The notes under the pieces: generated by a model | The model's input: the letters and a program-made list of their open reading frames with translations, nothing else | Database searches by the model: none | Told to the model about the DNA's origin: nothing | Part shown: positions 1 to 6,934 of the stretch, one piece after another | Numbering within the stretch: the first letter of the stretch is position 1 | Layout of the letters: each line of letters begins with the position of its first letter | Program-made: the position numbers and the translations under genes | Assembly: GCA_016650185.1 (NCBI GenBank) | Contig: JAENWE010000393.1 | Location: 1 to 23,939 of the forward strand | Reading direction: 5' to 3' | Length of the DNA: 23,939 nt | Source of the DNA: Vicinamibacteria bacterium | Lineage (GTDB): Bacteria > Acidobacteriota > Vicinamibacteria > Fen-336 > JAGNNV01

Positions 1-1
1 G

Positions 2-445
2 CTCACACAGATCTTCGTGGATACGGTGCAAGCGTTTTATGTCCGTCGAGCGGCGCTCGGCGGCAACGCCCGGGCGCGCCCCCGGGCGGCCGAAGTGCCC
101 CCCCGACGTCGCCACGACCGCCCGCGGTCGTGGGAATTGACTGGCAAACCGCGCTTGTTTCACTTACTTTCCGAGTCCGGATACTCAAAAGGGTTCGCGA
201 TGGACGTCATCGCCAACATCCGCACCGACCTCGACGCATTCAGCGAAGTGGAGCAGGCGATGCTGATGAATCACGGGTACGCGCTCATCGACGCCGCGAT
301 TCGGACCCACGCGCCGGAGTTGATCGCGACGGATGCGGCATTCGCGTGGCCGTTTCCGGCGTTCGCTCCGCCGACGATGGCGGAGGATGAGTTGAGCCGA
401 AGGTTGGTGGGGGCGGAGAAGAGGAAGGTAAAGGGGCGGAGCTAG
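2..445 (+). CDS. Patatin-like phospholipase, C-terminal part (5' end outside window)
   Basis: The frame is open from the left edge to a TAG at 443-445, so only the C-terminal ~147 residues are present. The last 85 residues contain SESGYSKGF, then IRTDLDAFSEVEQ and LMNHGY, which is the C-terminal signature I know from bacterial patatin-like phospholipases and esterases (IRTDLD-F--E---LM-HGY). The GxSxG nucleophile elbow and the catalytic Asp lie upstream and cannot be checked. Family members are serine lipid acyl hydrolases, often membrane associated. The stretch at about residues 15-45 is rich in Arg, Pro and Ala and low in complexity, so the protein may be diverged there. An internal ATG at 200 exists, but homology begins before it. 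The family call rests on this motif alone. Confidence 0.6.
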   Translation, partial: LTQIFVDTVQAFYVRRAALGGNARARPRAAEVPPRRRHDRPRSWELTGKPRLFHLLSESGYSKGFAMDVIANIRTDLDAFSEVEQAMLMNHGYALIDAAIRTHAPELIATDAAFAWPFPAFAPPTMAEDELSRRLVGAEKRKVKGRS

Positions 446-470
446 AGGCCGCGTCCCTGCGTCGAGCGGT

Positions 471-695
471 ATGCTCCAAGCCGTGCACCCGCCTGATCTC
501 ATCACCGTTGACCCGGAGATTCTCGGGGGAACTCCCGTCTTCCGCGGCACTCGGGTTCCGGTAAAAACTCTCTTCGACTACCTGGAAGGCAACTACTCCC
601 TCGATGAATTCATCGAGTGCTTCCCCTCTGTGCCCCGGGAACTGGCGTGCCGCGTCCTCGAGAGGAGCGAAGCCGCACTACTCACCGCCTCGTGA
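471..695 (+). CDS. DUF433 antitoxin-like protein
   Basis: This 74-residue protein carries the DUF433 signature: ILGGTPVFRGTRVPVKTLFDYL, followed by a helical segment with SLDEFIECFPSV. DUF433 proteins are small winged-helix-like proteins and usually sit directly before a DUF5615 PIN-like gene, where they are predicted to be the antitoxin and autorepressor. That partner follows here. The stop codon overlaps the partner's GTG start as GTGA (692-695), a classic translational coupling arrangement. The gene starts 25 bases after the patatin-like gene, with no obvious Shine-Dalgarno. Length is normal for the family and no damage is visible. The antitoxin role is inferred from family and context. 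Confidence 0.85.
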   Translation: MLQAVHPPDLITVDPEILGGTPVFRGTRVPVKTLFDYLEGNYSLDEFIECFPSVPRELACRVLERSEAALLTAS

Positions 696-1009
696 GAATC
701 CTCCTGGATGAGTGTGTGCCTTGGCCGCTCCGCCGGGTGCTGGTAGGGCATGAATGCAACACCCCGAGTCGCATGGGCTGGACCGGAATCAAGAATGGAG
801 ACCTCGTTCGACTGGCGGAGGAGCAATTTGACGAGTTCGTGACCTCGGATCAGAACCTGCGCTATCAGCAGAATCTGGAGGCGCGGCGGATCGCCATTGT
901 CGAGCTCTCGACGAACGATCTCCGCCGAATTGAGCATGCCGCCGCCGCGCTGTGTCTTGTCGTCGCCAATGTGCGCGCTGGAGAGTTTCGTCGGTTGGAG
1001 ATCGAATAG
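692..1009 (+). CDS. DUF5615 PIN-like toxin component
   Basis: This 105-residue protein starts at GTG 692, giving V/M-RILLDECVPWPLRRVL. The DE pair of the N-terminal strand and the later TSDQNLRYQQN segment are the conserved acidic positions of the DUF5615 (Mut7-C-like, PIN-like) family, a predicted metal-dependent nuclease. A longer in-frame ORF begins at 617 but would run inside DUF433. The GTG overlapping the antitoxin TGA places the conserved ILLDE strand at the N-terminus as expected. It is read as the toxin half of a DUF433/DUF5615 module. Nuclease activity is predicted from the fold, not shown by the sequence. Confidence 0.82.
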   Translation: MRILLDECVPWPLRRVLVGHECNTPSRMGWTGIKNGDLVRLAEEQFDEFVTSDQNLRYQQNLEARRIAIVELSTNDLRRIEHAAAALCLVVANVRAGEFRRLEIE

Positions 1010-1249
1010 ACGAAGATCTTCGTCACCGACGCGGCTCGAACGAAACGGGCACGTAGACAGAGCAGGGCGGGCTCGGTCCATTGCGGCCGAGGTACGAACA
1101 CGGAGGCACGAGTACGCCGCACGAGCTCCGCAGAAGCCCAGACGCCGCGCAGCCGAGTTTGGCGGTCACGGCGGTTGCTACCTCTCGGTCGTGAGACGGC
1201 AGGACTCCACGCGTCGTGCGCGGCGCCGTCCGTCAGGGTGAGGACGGCG

Positions 1250-1988
1250 CTGCCCAACTCCAACACCCAGCTCAAAAGCGCGATCCACTGGCTGAAACGC
1301 GACGGCTCGACCTCGTTGTTGCGGGCGGCGGAGACACGCTGGTGGGGACTGCGTCTTTCGCCGGACGGCCAGCAACTGGCGCTGGTTGAGGCGGACAAAC
1401 AGCAGCGTCTGTTCGTGCTGGACCTGACCCGTGACATCCCCAGGCAGGTGACCGCCGAGGGCGGGGCCAGTAGTCCCGTGTGGACGCCCGATGGCAAGCG
1501 CCTGGCGTTCGCATCCGATTCCGGCACGGGCGTGTCCAATCTTTGGTTGACCAACGCCGACGGCTCCGGCGCCCCGACGCGGCTGACCACGAGCGCCAAT
1601 GATCAACAGCCGTCCTCGTGGGATCCTGCCGGCAAGTTCCTCGCATATACGGAGATCACGGCCAAAGCCGCTCGCGATGTGATGATCCTGCCGGTCGAGG
1701 GCGACATCAGCCGGGGATGGAAAGAGCGGCACGCCCATCGTGTTCAAGGCAACGGCCGCCAACGAGAGTGATCCGGCGTTCTCGCCCGGCGGTCGATGGA
1801 TCGCGTACACCGCCTCCGAGAGCGGCACAGATGAGCTCTTTGTGAGTCCTTTTCCGGGACCGGGGCCGGCGGTGCCGGTGTCTCAAGGCGGCGGCTCGCA
1901 CGCGGTGTGGGCGGTCGCCGCGCACGAGCAGGGCATCGTCCATCGCGACCCTGAGGAAGTAGACCGGCGATCGATCGCTCCCCCGTAG
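1250..1988 (+). pseudogene. Remnant of a TolB/WD40-like beta-propeller (C-terminal part of a Ser/Thr kinase)
   Basis: From about 1283 the frame reads IHWLKRDGSTSLLR and then propeller repeats with the blade signatures LRLSPDGQQLALV, PVWTPDGKRLAFAS and SSWDPAGKFLAYTE. After GWK the reading continues in another frame as SGTPIVFKATAANESDPAF, FSPGGRWIAYTA and ELFVSPFPGPG. An extra G near 1724 accounts for the shift. Blade order and spacing match the C-terminal WD40/PD40 propeller of acidobacterial Ser/Thr kinases. No kinase domain lies upstream, and the end decays before a stop at 1986-1988. It is a 5'-truncated, frameshifted pseudogene. Positions 1010-1250 upstream hold no recognisable gene. Confidence 0.75.
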
Positions 1989-1993
1989 TACGT

Positions 1994-2006
1994 TAGACTG
2001 ATCGAT
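1994..2006 (+). promoter_or_regulatory. Candidate -10 element, very short leader, for the AbrB/PIN module
   Basis: TAGACT at 1994-1999 lies only 7 bases before the ATG at 2007. If used, the transcript would start at or next to the start codon. No convincing -35 box and no Shine-Dalgarno are seen. The same layout recurs in front of other genes in this window. Confidence 0.35.
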
Positions 2007-2213
2007 ATGGATACCGTGACGATTTCTCCCAAGTTCCAGGTCGTGCTTCCGCGCCGGCTTCGGGAGGAGCTTGGCCTCAAGGCCGGCGGGAAGATGAGAG
2101 TCATCCGCTATGGCGATCGCATCGAGCTGCTGCCCGCGCGCAAGGCTAGCGACCTCCGAGGTTTTCTCAAGGGCATGGACACCTCCATTCCCCGCGACCG
2201 CGATCGAGTGTGA
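2007..2213 (+). CDS. AbrB/MazE-type (SpoVT-AbrB) antitoxin
   Basis: This 68-residue protein begins MDTVTISPKFQVVLPRRLRE, followed by LGLKAGGKMRVIRYGDRIELLP. This is the swapped-hairpin SpoVT-AbrB DNA-binding domain (TIS-KFQVVLP---R--LGLK-G), filling residues 1-46. The tail, residues 47-68, is the likely toxin-binding segment. Such proteins bind their own promoter and neutralise the partner PIN nuclease. The TGA at 2211-2213 overlaps the toxin GTG at 2210 as GTGA, so the pair is probably translationally coupled. A TAGACT -10-like element lies 7 bases upstream of the ATG. Length and motifs look intact. Confidence 0.9.
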   Translation: MDTVTISPKFQVVLPRRLREELGLKAGGKMRVIRYGDRIELLPARKASDLRGFLKGMDTSIPRDRDRV

Positions 2214-2581
2214 CCACCCTGAACGTCGTGGACTCGTCAGGCTGGCTCGAGTACTTCGCGGGCTCGGCGCGGGCCCGGCTCTTCGCCCCGGCCATCGAGG
2301 CGCCCGATCGCCTCATCGTGCCGGTTCTGGTCCTCTACGAAGTCGTCAAGAAGGTCCGGCGAGAGCGCGGCGACCCTGCCGCCCTCGAAGCGGCAGCGGT
2401 GCTGCGAAGCGGGCGGATCGTGGAAATCGACATCGCAACCGCCCTCGACGCCGCGCAACTGAACCTGCCCATGGCCGACAGCTTGATTTACGCTACGGCG
2501 CGGCGCTCCGGAGCCACGCTGTGGACCCAGGATGAGGACTTTGCCTCGCTGCGAGGTGTCAAGTACTTCCCGAAGAACTAG
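2210..2581 (+). CDS. PIN-domain ribonuclease toxin (VapC-like), partner of AbrB antitoxin
   Basis: This 123-residue PIN protein starts at GTG 2210. The expected acidic metal-binding residues are visible: D8 (VVDSSGWLEYF), E44 (LVLYEVVKK), D90 (LPMADSLIYA) and D108/D110 (LWTQDEDF). PIN toxins are Mg-dependent endoribonucleases that cleave tRNA, rRNA or mRNA; the target here cannot be told. It directly overlaps the AbrB-type antitoxin by four bases. This antitoxin class commonly pairs with PIN toxins in soil bacteria. No frameshift or missing catalytic residue is seen, so the module looks functional. Confidence 0.9.
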   Translation: MTTLNVVDSSGWLEYFAGSARARLFAPAIEAPDRLIVPVLVLYEVVKKVRRERGDPAALEAAAVLRSGRIVEIDIATALDAAQLNLPMADSLIYATARRSGATLWTQDEDFASLRGVKYFPKN

Positions 2582-2644
2582 CGAGGGGCGGTCAGACCAG
2601 GAGCGAGAGCAGGCCGGAGCTTCGAGGCTAGGCTTGCGGGGTTC

Positions 2645-2720
2645 ATGACGTTATCGCCCGGCACACGCTCGGCCCCTGCGAATTACCTTCGCCATCGGTG
2701 CTGGTGGCATGGGCGAGCAG
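2645..2720 (+). pseudogene. Scrap of a Ser/Thr kinase N-terminus (first of two)
   Basis: ATG at 2645 opens MTLSPGTR, the usual start of acidobacterial Pkn-type kinases (SPGTRLGPYEI). The frame then shifts, and from 2685 reads TFAIGAGGMGEQ, where IGAGGMGE is the hallmark glycine-rich ATP loop. The sequence stops resembling a kinase at about 2720 and a stop follows at 2748-2750. It is a short, frameshifted remnant of a kinase N-lobe, with nothing of the catalytic loop left. The stretch 2582-2644 holds nothing recognisable. Confidence 0.5.
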
Positions 2721-2756
2721 TCAGAACTGGAATCCGGAGGGAAGAGATAGCGCTCG

Positions 2757-2843
2757 CACCCAGACACCCGACTGGGACCGTATGAGATCAGGGCCGCCGT
2801 AGGTGCTGGCGTGATCGGCGAGGTGTTCCGCGCGCGCGACTCG
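2757..2843 (+). pseudogene. Second Ser/Thr kinase N-lobe scrap
   Basis: The frame from 2757 reads HPDTRLGPYEIRAAVGAGVI and then GEVFRARDS. It matches the kinase start TRLGPYEI---IGAGGMGEVYRARD, with the glycine loop partly eroded (GAGVIGEV). After RARDS the similarity ends: the conserved Lys strand (VAIK) and everything beyond are gone. It lies about 110 bases downstream of another kinase start on the same strand and in the same frame. The region 2844-2965 shows nothing further. Confidence 0.6.
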
Positions 2844-2966
2844 CCAACGGCTGCTTCAAGGCGACCGCGCGAGGGCATGGACGGTCATGGAGTCGACCTG
2901 CGATCCAGCGGCGACGCCGCTTCGGGCACCAGCACGCGACCGACCGGCTCGCCCTCCCATTCCTGT

Positions 2967-2997
2967 GATACTGTGATGACATGCCCAACATCACAGT
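2967..2997 (+). promoter_or_regulatory. Extended -10 and perfect inverted repeat over the start of the RHH/PIN module
   Basis: An extended -10 (TGT then GATACT, 2964-2972) ends 8 bases before the ATG at 2981. A perfect 9-base inverted repeat, ACTGTGATG (2970-2978) and CATCACAGT (2989-2997) with a 10-base spacer, overlaps the -10 and brackets the start codon. Its position fits an autorepressor operator for the ribbon-helix-helix antitoxin. As RNA it could also form a hairpin over the start codon. The function is inferred; the repeat itself is directly visible. Confidence 0.55.
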
Positions 2998-3226
2998 CAC
3001 GGTATCCGAGCAGACCTATAGGCGGGCGCGCGTGCGCGCGGCGGAGCTTTCCACATCGGTCAGCGCCGTGGTGGCCCGCACCCTCGATGAGTTTGCCGCG
3101 GCGGGAACAGGGGCCGAGGCCCGCAAGCGCCAGTTCGAGGAACTTCGCGCGCGGACCCCGGTGGTGTCCGCGGGCCGGCGACTGTCGCGCGAGGACCTGT
3201 ACCGCAAACCCGGCACGCGCCGGTGA
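2981..3226 (+). CDS. Ribbon-helix-helix-like antitoxin
   Basis: This 81-residue protein has an N-terminal strand, PNITVTVSEQTYRRARVRAA, and a helix, LSTSVSAVVARTLDEFAA. That is the ribbon-helix-helix pattern of small VapB-type antitoxins (ITV-V-E---R-AR--AA----S-S--V---L). The basic, helical C-terminal half (residues 42-81) is the likely toxin-binding region. The TGA overlaps the partner PIN toxin GTG start as GTGA at 3223-3226. A -10-like element and a 9-base inverted repeat cover the start, which suggests autoregulation. The exact antitoxin subfamily is not certain. Confidence 0.85.
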   Translation: MPNITVTVSEQTYRRARVRAAELSTSVSAVVARTLDEFAAAGTGAEARKRQFEELRARTPVVSAGRRLSREDLYRKPGTRR

Positions 3227-3651
3227 AGTTCGTCGACACCAACATCCTTCTCTACGCCATCAGCAAGGACCAGGCGGAGCGGCGAAAGACCAATATCGCG
3301 ATCGAACTTCTTGAAGCACCCCTAGGAGAACTGGCACTCTCCGTTCAGGTCCTCCAGGAGTTCTACGTCCAGGCCACGAGGGTCTCGCGCGGAGCGGCGC
3401 TGCCTCCACGTCTGGCCGAGGACTACATCGATCATTGGCGAGCATTTGAAGTCCAGGACATGACGGTGGAACTCTTCCGGGCTGCCGTGACCTCGTCTCG
3501 GCGTTTCAAGGTCTCCTACTGGGACGCGGCGATCATCGAGGCGGCGCGGATGATGGGCTGCGACACGGTTCTCTCCGAAGACCTGAGCCACGGCCAGTCC
3601 TACGGCGGAGTAAGGGTGCGGGACCCATTTCTTAGTAGCTCCGCGAGGTGA
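3223..3651 (+). CDS. PIN-domain ribonuclease toxin (VapC-like), partner of RHH antitoxin
   Basis: This 142-residue PIN protein starts at GTG 3223 as MKFVDTNILLYAIS. Catalytic acids are D5 (FVDTNILLYA), E46 (VLQEFYVQ), D101 (SYWDAAIIEAA) and E119/D120 (VLSEDLSHGQ). The motifs VDTNILLYA, VLQEFY, SYWDA and LSEDLSHGQ-YGGV-V-DPF are typical of the COG5573-like VapC subgroup. It is predicted to be a Mg-dependent RNase held in check by the overlapping antitoxin. The 3' end overlaps, on the other strand, a decayed reading frame (3600-3740). The gene appears intact. Confidence 0.92.
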   Translation: MKFVDTNILLYAISKDQAERRKTNIAIELLEAPLGELALSVQVLQEFYVQATRVSRGAALPPRLAEDYIDHWRAFEVQDMTVELFRAAVTSSRRFKVSYWDAAIIEAARMMGCDTVLSEDLSHGQSYGGVRVRDPFLSSSAR

Positions 3652-3740
3652 CGATAAGTTGCGAGGGCGCGGGCCGCGTCCCAGCCCAGCAGGGGCGCCA
3701 TGGCCGCCACGATCTCCTCGGCGAACGTGGGTCGCAGCTT
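3600..3740 (-). pseudogene. C-terminal scrap, possibly of an FAD-dependent glycerol-3-phosphate dehydrogenase
   Basis: On the minus strand from about 3740 the frame reads RPTFAEEIVAAMAPLLGWDA and then ARALATYRHLAELL. The pattern AMAPLLGWD-AR----YR resembles the C-terminal helical domain of bacterial glycerol-3-phosphate dehydrogenases, but the piece is too short to be sure. It has no start of its own. It follows a different truncated reading frame upstream and runs into the 3' end of the convergent PIN toxin gene. Confidence 0.3.
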
Positions 3741-4011
3741 CCACGATGACCACGCGGTGGCGCGCCGAGAGCGCCCTGGCAAGTCCCACCAGGGGCTCCT
3801 CGGCCTGGCGGTCGAACTCGTCGTCGTAGACCGAGATCCAGCCCCGCAGCCGGGGCGCGATCACGGCCGTGCGCTCCGCCTCCCCACCCTCCCCGGCCTC
3901 CGCGAAGTCCGCGGACAGCGCCTCGCGAATGGCCTCGCGTACCGCCGCCACTCCGGCGTCCGCATCCCCGAGCCCAACCTGCACCTGGAGGTTGGTGAAG
4001 GAGGCTCCCAT
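3740..4011 (-). pseudogene. 5' part of a small conserved hypothetical gene, truncated
   Basis: ATG at 4011 (minus strand) opens MGASFTNLQVQVG, and the middle reads APRLRGWISVYDDEFDRQAE and LVGLARALSARH. I know this layout (MGA-FTN-, then GW-SVYDE-S--Q) from small conserved proteins of unknown function. After ALSARHRVVIVE the similarity stops, and another frame takes over with an unrelated C-terminal scrap, so the 3' half is lost. The remaining region to the permease gene at 4175 holds nothing recognisable. Confidence 0.4.
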
Positions 4012-4174
4012 GACGACGAGCCTAGCCCAAGCCTAGCCCCGGGCGCTGGCTCGGCTCCTGCCCGCCGAGAGCGGCATTTCCTGAGGGTTGTCGGCCACTT
4101 TGCCCGGGCACGGGCGGTTCGAGGCGCACCGAGGCGGAACCTAATCCGCCCGGGCCTCGTAGTCTTCTGCACGG

Positions 4175-5437
4175 ATGTCTCCATCCAGCGCCTCCATGAT
4201 TTCCTCCTCCCACGTCGAAGCGTTCCGGATCGCTTTGTCGTCGATTCTCGCCCACAAGCTGCGATCGTTCCTCACCCTCATCGGCATCATCATCGGCGTG
4301 GCCTCGGTGGTCGTGGTGGGAGCCAGCATCAGCGGCCTCAACAGCTACGTGATCGAACGCGTGTCCAAGGTCCTGGGCGTCAACCACTTCATGATCGCGC
4401 GGATGGCCGGCACCGGAAACATCACCGAAGAGCAGTGGGAGAAGATGGACCGGCGCAACAAGAAAATCGACTGGCTCGACATCGACTGGGTCGGCGGCCA
4501 TTGCGACGGCTGCGCGGAGGTGGGAGCGAGCGCGAGCCAGCGGCAGGACCTCAAGAGAGGCGACCAGGAACTTTTGGGCACCCAGATCGCAGGCGTCACC
4601 GCGAACATGGGAATGATCGAAGACAAAACCATAGGGGAAGGCCGGTTCCTGCTTCCCCATGAGGTGGAACACGCCAAGAGCGTCGTCGTACTCGGCATGG
4701 ATGTCCGGGACAAGTTCTTTCTGGGGCGCGAGGCGATCGGCCAGACGCTCAAGATCCGAGGCGTCGACTTCCGGGTGGTAGGCGTCGAAGCCAAGCGCGG
4801 TTCGATGTTCGGCCAGTCCCTCGACAACCTCGCCTACATCCCGATCACCACCTTTCAGCGCTTGTATGGCATGCGGCCCAGCCTGCAGCTCCACGGCCTG
4901 GCCCCAAGCGACGACCGGTTCGATGACACCATCGACGACGCGCGGGTGGCCCTGCGTACGAGGCGCAAGCTCAGGGGCAACGCCGAGGACAACTTCGGCC
5001 TCGTGAACGTGGGTGAGGTCAAGGGCCAGGTCAATCAGTTCACCGGAGCCATAGCCATGGTGGTGACGCCCATTACCCTCATCTCCCTGGTGGTGGGCGG
5101 CATCGTGGTCATGAATATCATGCTGGTGAGCGTGAACGAGCGCACATTCGAGATCGGCCTGCGCCGGGCGCTGGGCGCGCGGCGCCGCGAGATCCTGGTG
5201 CAGTTCCTGATCGAATCCGCGGTGCTGTGCGCCATCGGAGGGGTGCTCGGTCTGCTGCTCGCGGCCGCGCTTTCGGGTGTGGTGTCGAAGACCACGGCCA
5301 TCCCCATGACCATCACCAGCGGCTATATTCTTCTCTCGCTGGCTGTGTCCAGCGTGGTCGGCATCGTGGCGGGGATCTATCCCGCGTGGCGCGCGTCTCG
5401 GCTCGATCCGGTGATCGCGCTGTCGAGGACCACGTAG
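4175..5437 (+). CDS. MacB/FtsX-type ABC transporter permease (first of a pair)
   Basis: This 420-residue protein has the MacB layout. TM1 is at about residues 28-52 (LRSFLTLIGIIIGVASVVVVG). A periplasmic MacB_PCD domain follows, to about residue 280, and three C-terminal helices form the FtsX domain. The hallmark VVMNIMLVSVNERTFEIGLR is followed by RALGARRREI. Such permeases need a separate ATPase and often a membrane-fusion partner for export or mechanotransmission across the envelope; neither is encoded next door. ATG 4175 has no clear Shine-Dalgarno; ATG 4196 is an alternative. It abuts the next permease with no gap, so the two probably form a heterodimer. Residues 100-115 contain an unusual GGHCDGC pair of cysteines. 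Confidence 0.9.
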   Translation: MSPSSASMISSSHVEAFRIALSSILAHKLRSFLTLIGIIIGVASVVVVGASISGLNSYVIERVSKVLGVNHFMIARMAGTGNITEEQWEKMDRRNKKIDWLDIDWVGGHCDGCAEVGASASQRQDLKRGDQELLGTQIAGVTANMGMIEDKTIGEGRFLLPHEVEHAKSVVVLGMDVRDKFFLGREAIGQTLKIRGVDFRVVGVEAKRGSMFGQSLDNLAYIPITTFQRLYGMRPSLQLHGLAPSDDRFDDTIDDARVALRTRRKLRGNAEDNFGLVNVGEVKGQVNQFTGAIAMVVTPITLISLVVGGIVVMNIMLVSVNERTFEIGLRRALGARRREILVQFLIESAVLCAIGGVLGLLLAAALSGVVSKTTAIPMTITSGYILLSLAVSSVVGIVAGIYPAWRASRLDPVIALSRTT

Positions 5438-6706
5438 GTGTCACGGGCGCGGAACCGTTCGTTCGTCACCGCCGAGGCGCTCCGGATGGCGCTCGACAAC
5501 GTGCGCGCCCACAAGCTGCGGAGTTTCCTCACCGTGGTCGGGGTGGTCATCGGCGTGAGCGTCGTCATCGTGATCTCGTCGGTCCTCACCGGCATGCGCA
5601 AGAACATCGTCGCGCAGATCGAGGAATACGGCACCAACAACATCTTCGCTTTCCATCTTTCCACCGGGCCTCGCCTCGGACCGCGCGATCGCGCCGAATA
5701 TCGCCGCAAGCCGCTCACCCCCGAGGACGGCCAGGCCATCGTGGCCCAGGCATCGCTGGTGGACGACGTTGCCAACCAGGCGTTCATGTGGATCCCGGGC
5801 GACAACTCCATCCACTTCAGGGCCGACAAGTTCCGCAGTCCCCAGCTTATGGGGGTGAGCGCCAATTATCCCGACGTCGTCACCGTGGGCCTGCGCGAAG
5901 GACGCTTCTTCACTCGCGAGGACGATCAGGGGCGCCGCAACGTCATCGTCATCGGGTCCAGCATCGCGGAAGCGCTCTTTCTCAACCGCACCGCGGTGGG
6001 CGCCCTTGTCGAAGTCGCGGGCCAGCCCTTCCGGATCGTGGGCGTGCTCGAGAAGAAGAAGTCGGCGGGGCCCATGAGCGAGGATGACGACAACAACCAG
6101 GCGCTCATTCCCTACCGGACCGCGCGCAAGATCTCCCCCCAGACGAGTGAGTGGCTGCTGCTGATCATCAAAGCGAAGTCGGGTCAGCTGAAAGGGGCGC
6201 TCGATCAAGTCGAGGAAGTCCTGCGAAGACGCCGGAAGCTGAAAGCGAACGTGGACTCGAACTTCGACCTCTCCACCGCGGACCGCGTGATCTCCCAGTT
6301 CGATGACATCACCGCGGGCGTCGGTCTGGTGGCCATCGCGATCTCGTCGGTCGGCTTGATGGTCGGCGGCATCGGGGTCATGAACATCATGCTGGTCAGC
6401 GTTACCGAGCGCACCCAGGAGATCGGCGTGCGCAAGGCTCTGGGCGCGCGGCGCGGCGACATCGTGCGCCAGTTCCTCTTCGAGGCGGTGACTCTGACAT
6501 CGTTGGGAGGGTTGCTGGGACTCCTCCTGGCAAGCGCCGTAAGCTGGATCCTCGGGACACTTATCCCCGACCTGCCCACCGAGATCCCCATGTGGGCAGT
6601 GGTGGCGGGTCTGGCGGTGTCCGTTGGCGTGGGTCTGGCTTTCGGCGTGTGGCCGGCGAAGCGCGCGGCCGCGCTCGACCCGGTTGAAGCCCTGCGCTGG
6701 GAGTAG
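5438..6706 (+). CDS. MacB/FtsX-type ABC transporter permease (second of the pair)
   Basis: This 422-residue permease uses a GTG start immediately after the TAG of the preceding permease gene. It has TM1 (LRSFLTVVGVVIGVSVVIVI), a large MacB_PCD periplasmic region with REGRFFTREDDQGRRNVIVI, and the FtsX core GGIGVMNIMLVSVTERTQEI with GVRKALGARRGDI. It ends FGVWPAKRAAALDPVEALRWE, the standard tail of this family. It resembles its neighbour in layout but is clearly diverged, as expected for a heterodimer. The substrate cannot be told. No ATPase gene follows; after the stop the sequence is debris until 7421. Confidence 0.92.
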   Translation: MSRARNRSFVTAEALRMALDNVRAHKLRSFLTVVGVVIGVSVVIVISSVLTGMRKNIVAQIEEYGTNNIFAFHLSTGPRLGPRDRAEYRRKPLTPEDGQAIVAQASLVDDVANQAFMWIPGDNSIHFRADKFRSPQLMGVSANYPDVVTVGLREGRFFTREDDQGRRNVIVIGSSIAEALFLNRTAVGALVEVAGQPFRIVGVLEKKKSAGPMSEDDDNNQALIPYRTARKISPQTSEWLLLIIKAKSGQLKGALDQVEEVLRRRRKLKANVDSNFDLSTADRVISQFDDITAGVGLVAIAISSVGLMVGGIGVMNIMLVSVTERTQEIGVRKALGARRGDIVRQFLFEAVTLTSLGGLLGLLLASAVSWILGTLIPDLPTEIPMWAVVAGLAVSVGVGLAFGVWPAKRAAALDPVEALRWE

Positions 6707-6934
6707 CCGCACATCAGAAGCGGAAGCTGAGGCGGCCCAAGCACCTCCTCGGCTTTCGCGCTGGCCACGGTCGCCGAGAAGCACTACCGCTTGGAAAGTG
6801 AGCGTTCCCTCGTACCCGGCGGCGAGTGCGATCGGTTTGTCGCGCATCAGCCATACCCGGCACTACCTCTCGGACGCCCCTTGCCGGACCGGCCTTCGCT
6901 CCCGGATTCGATGCCGCGACGGCCAACCTGCGGC

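Noticed and set aside
865..1599. 244-residue minus-strand ORF across the DUF5615 end and propeller remnant
   Set aside because: No recognisable motif; Ser/Arg/Ala-rich antisense translation; the plus strand explains both ends.
5441..6847. 468-residue minus-strand ORF opposite the second permease
   Set aside because: It is the antisense shadow of a well-supported MacB permease; its composition (His, Asp and Arg rich) matches no protein family.
6707..6860. Possible outer-membrane barrel C-terminus (ending GRLSFRF) on the minus strand
   Set aside because: Only a terminal aromatic motif and a vague beta pattern in changing frames; too weak to call a gene remnant.
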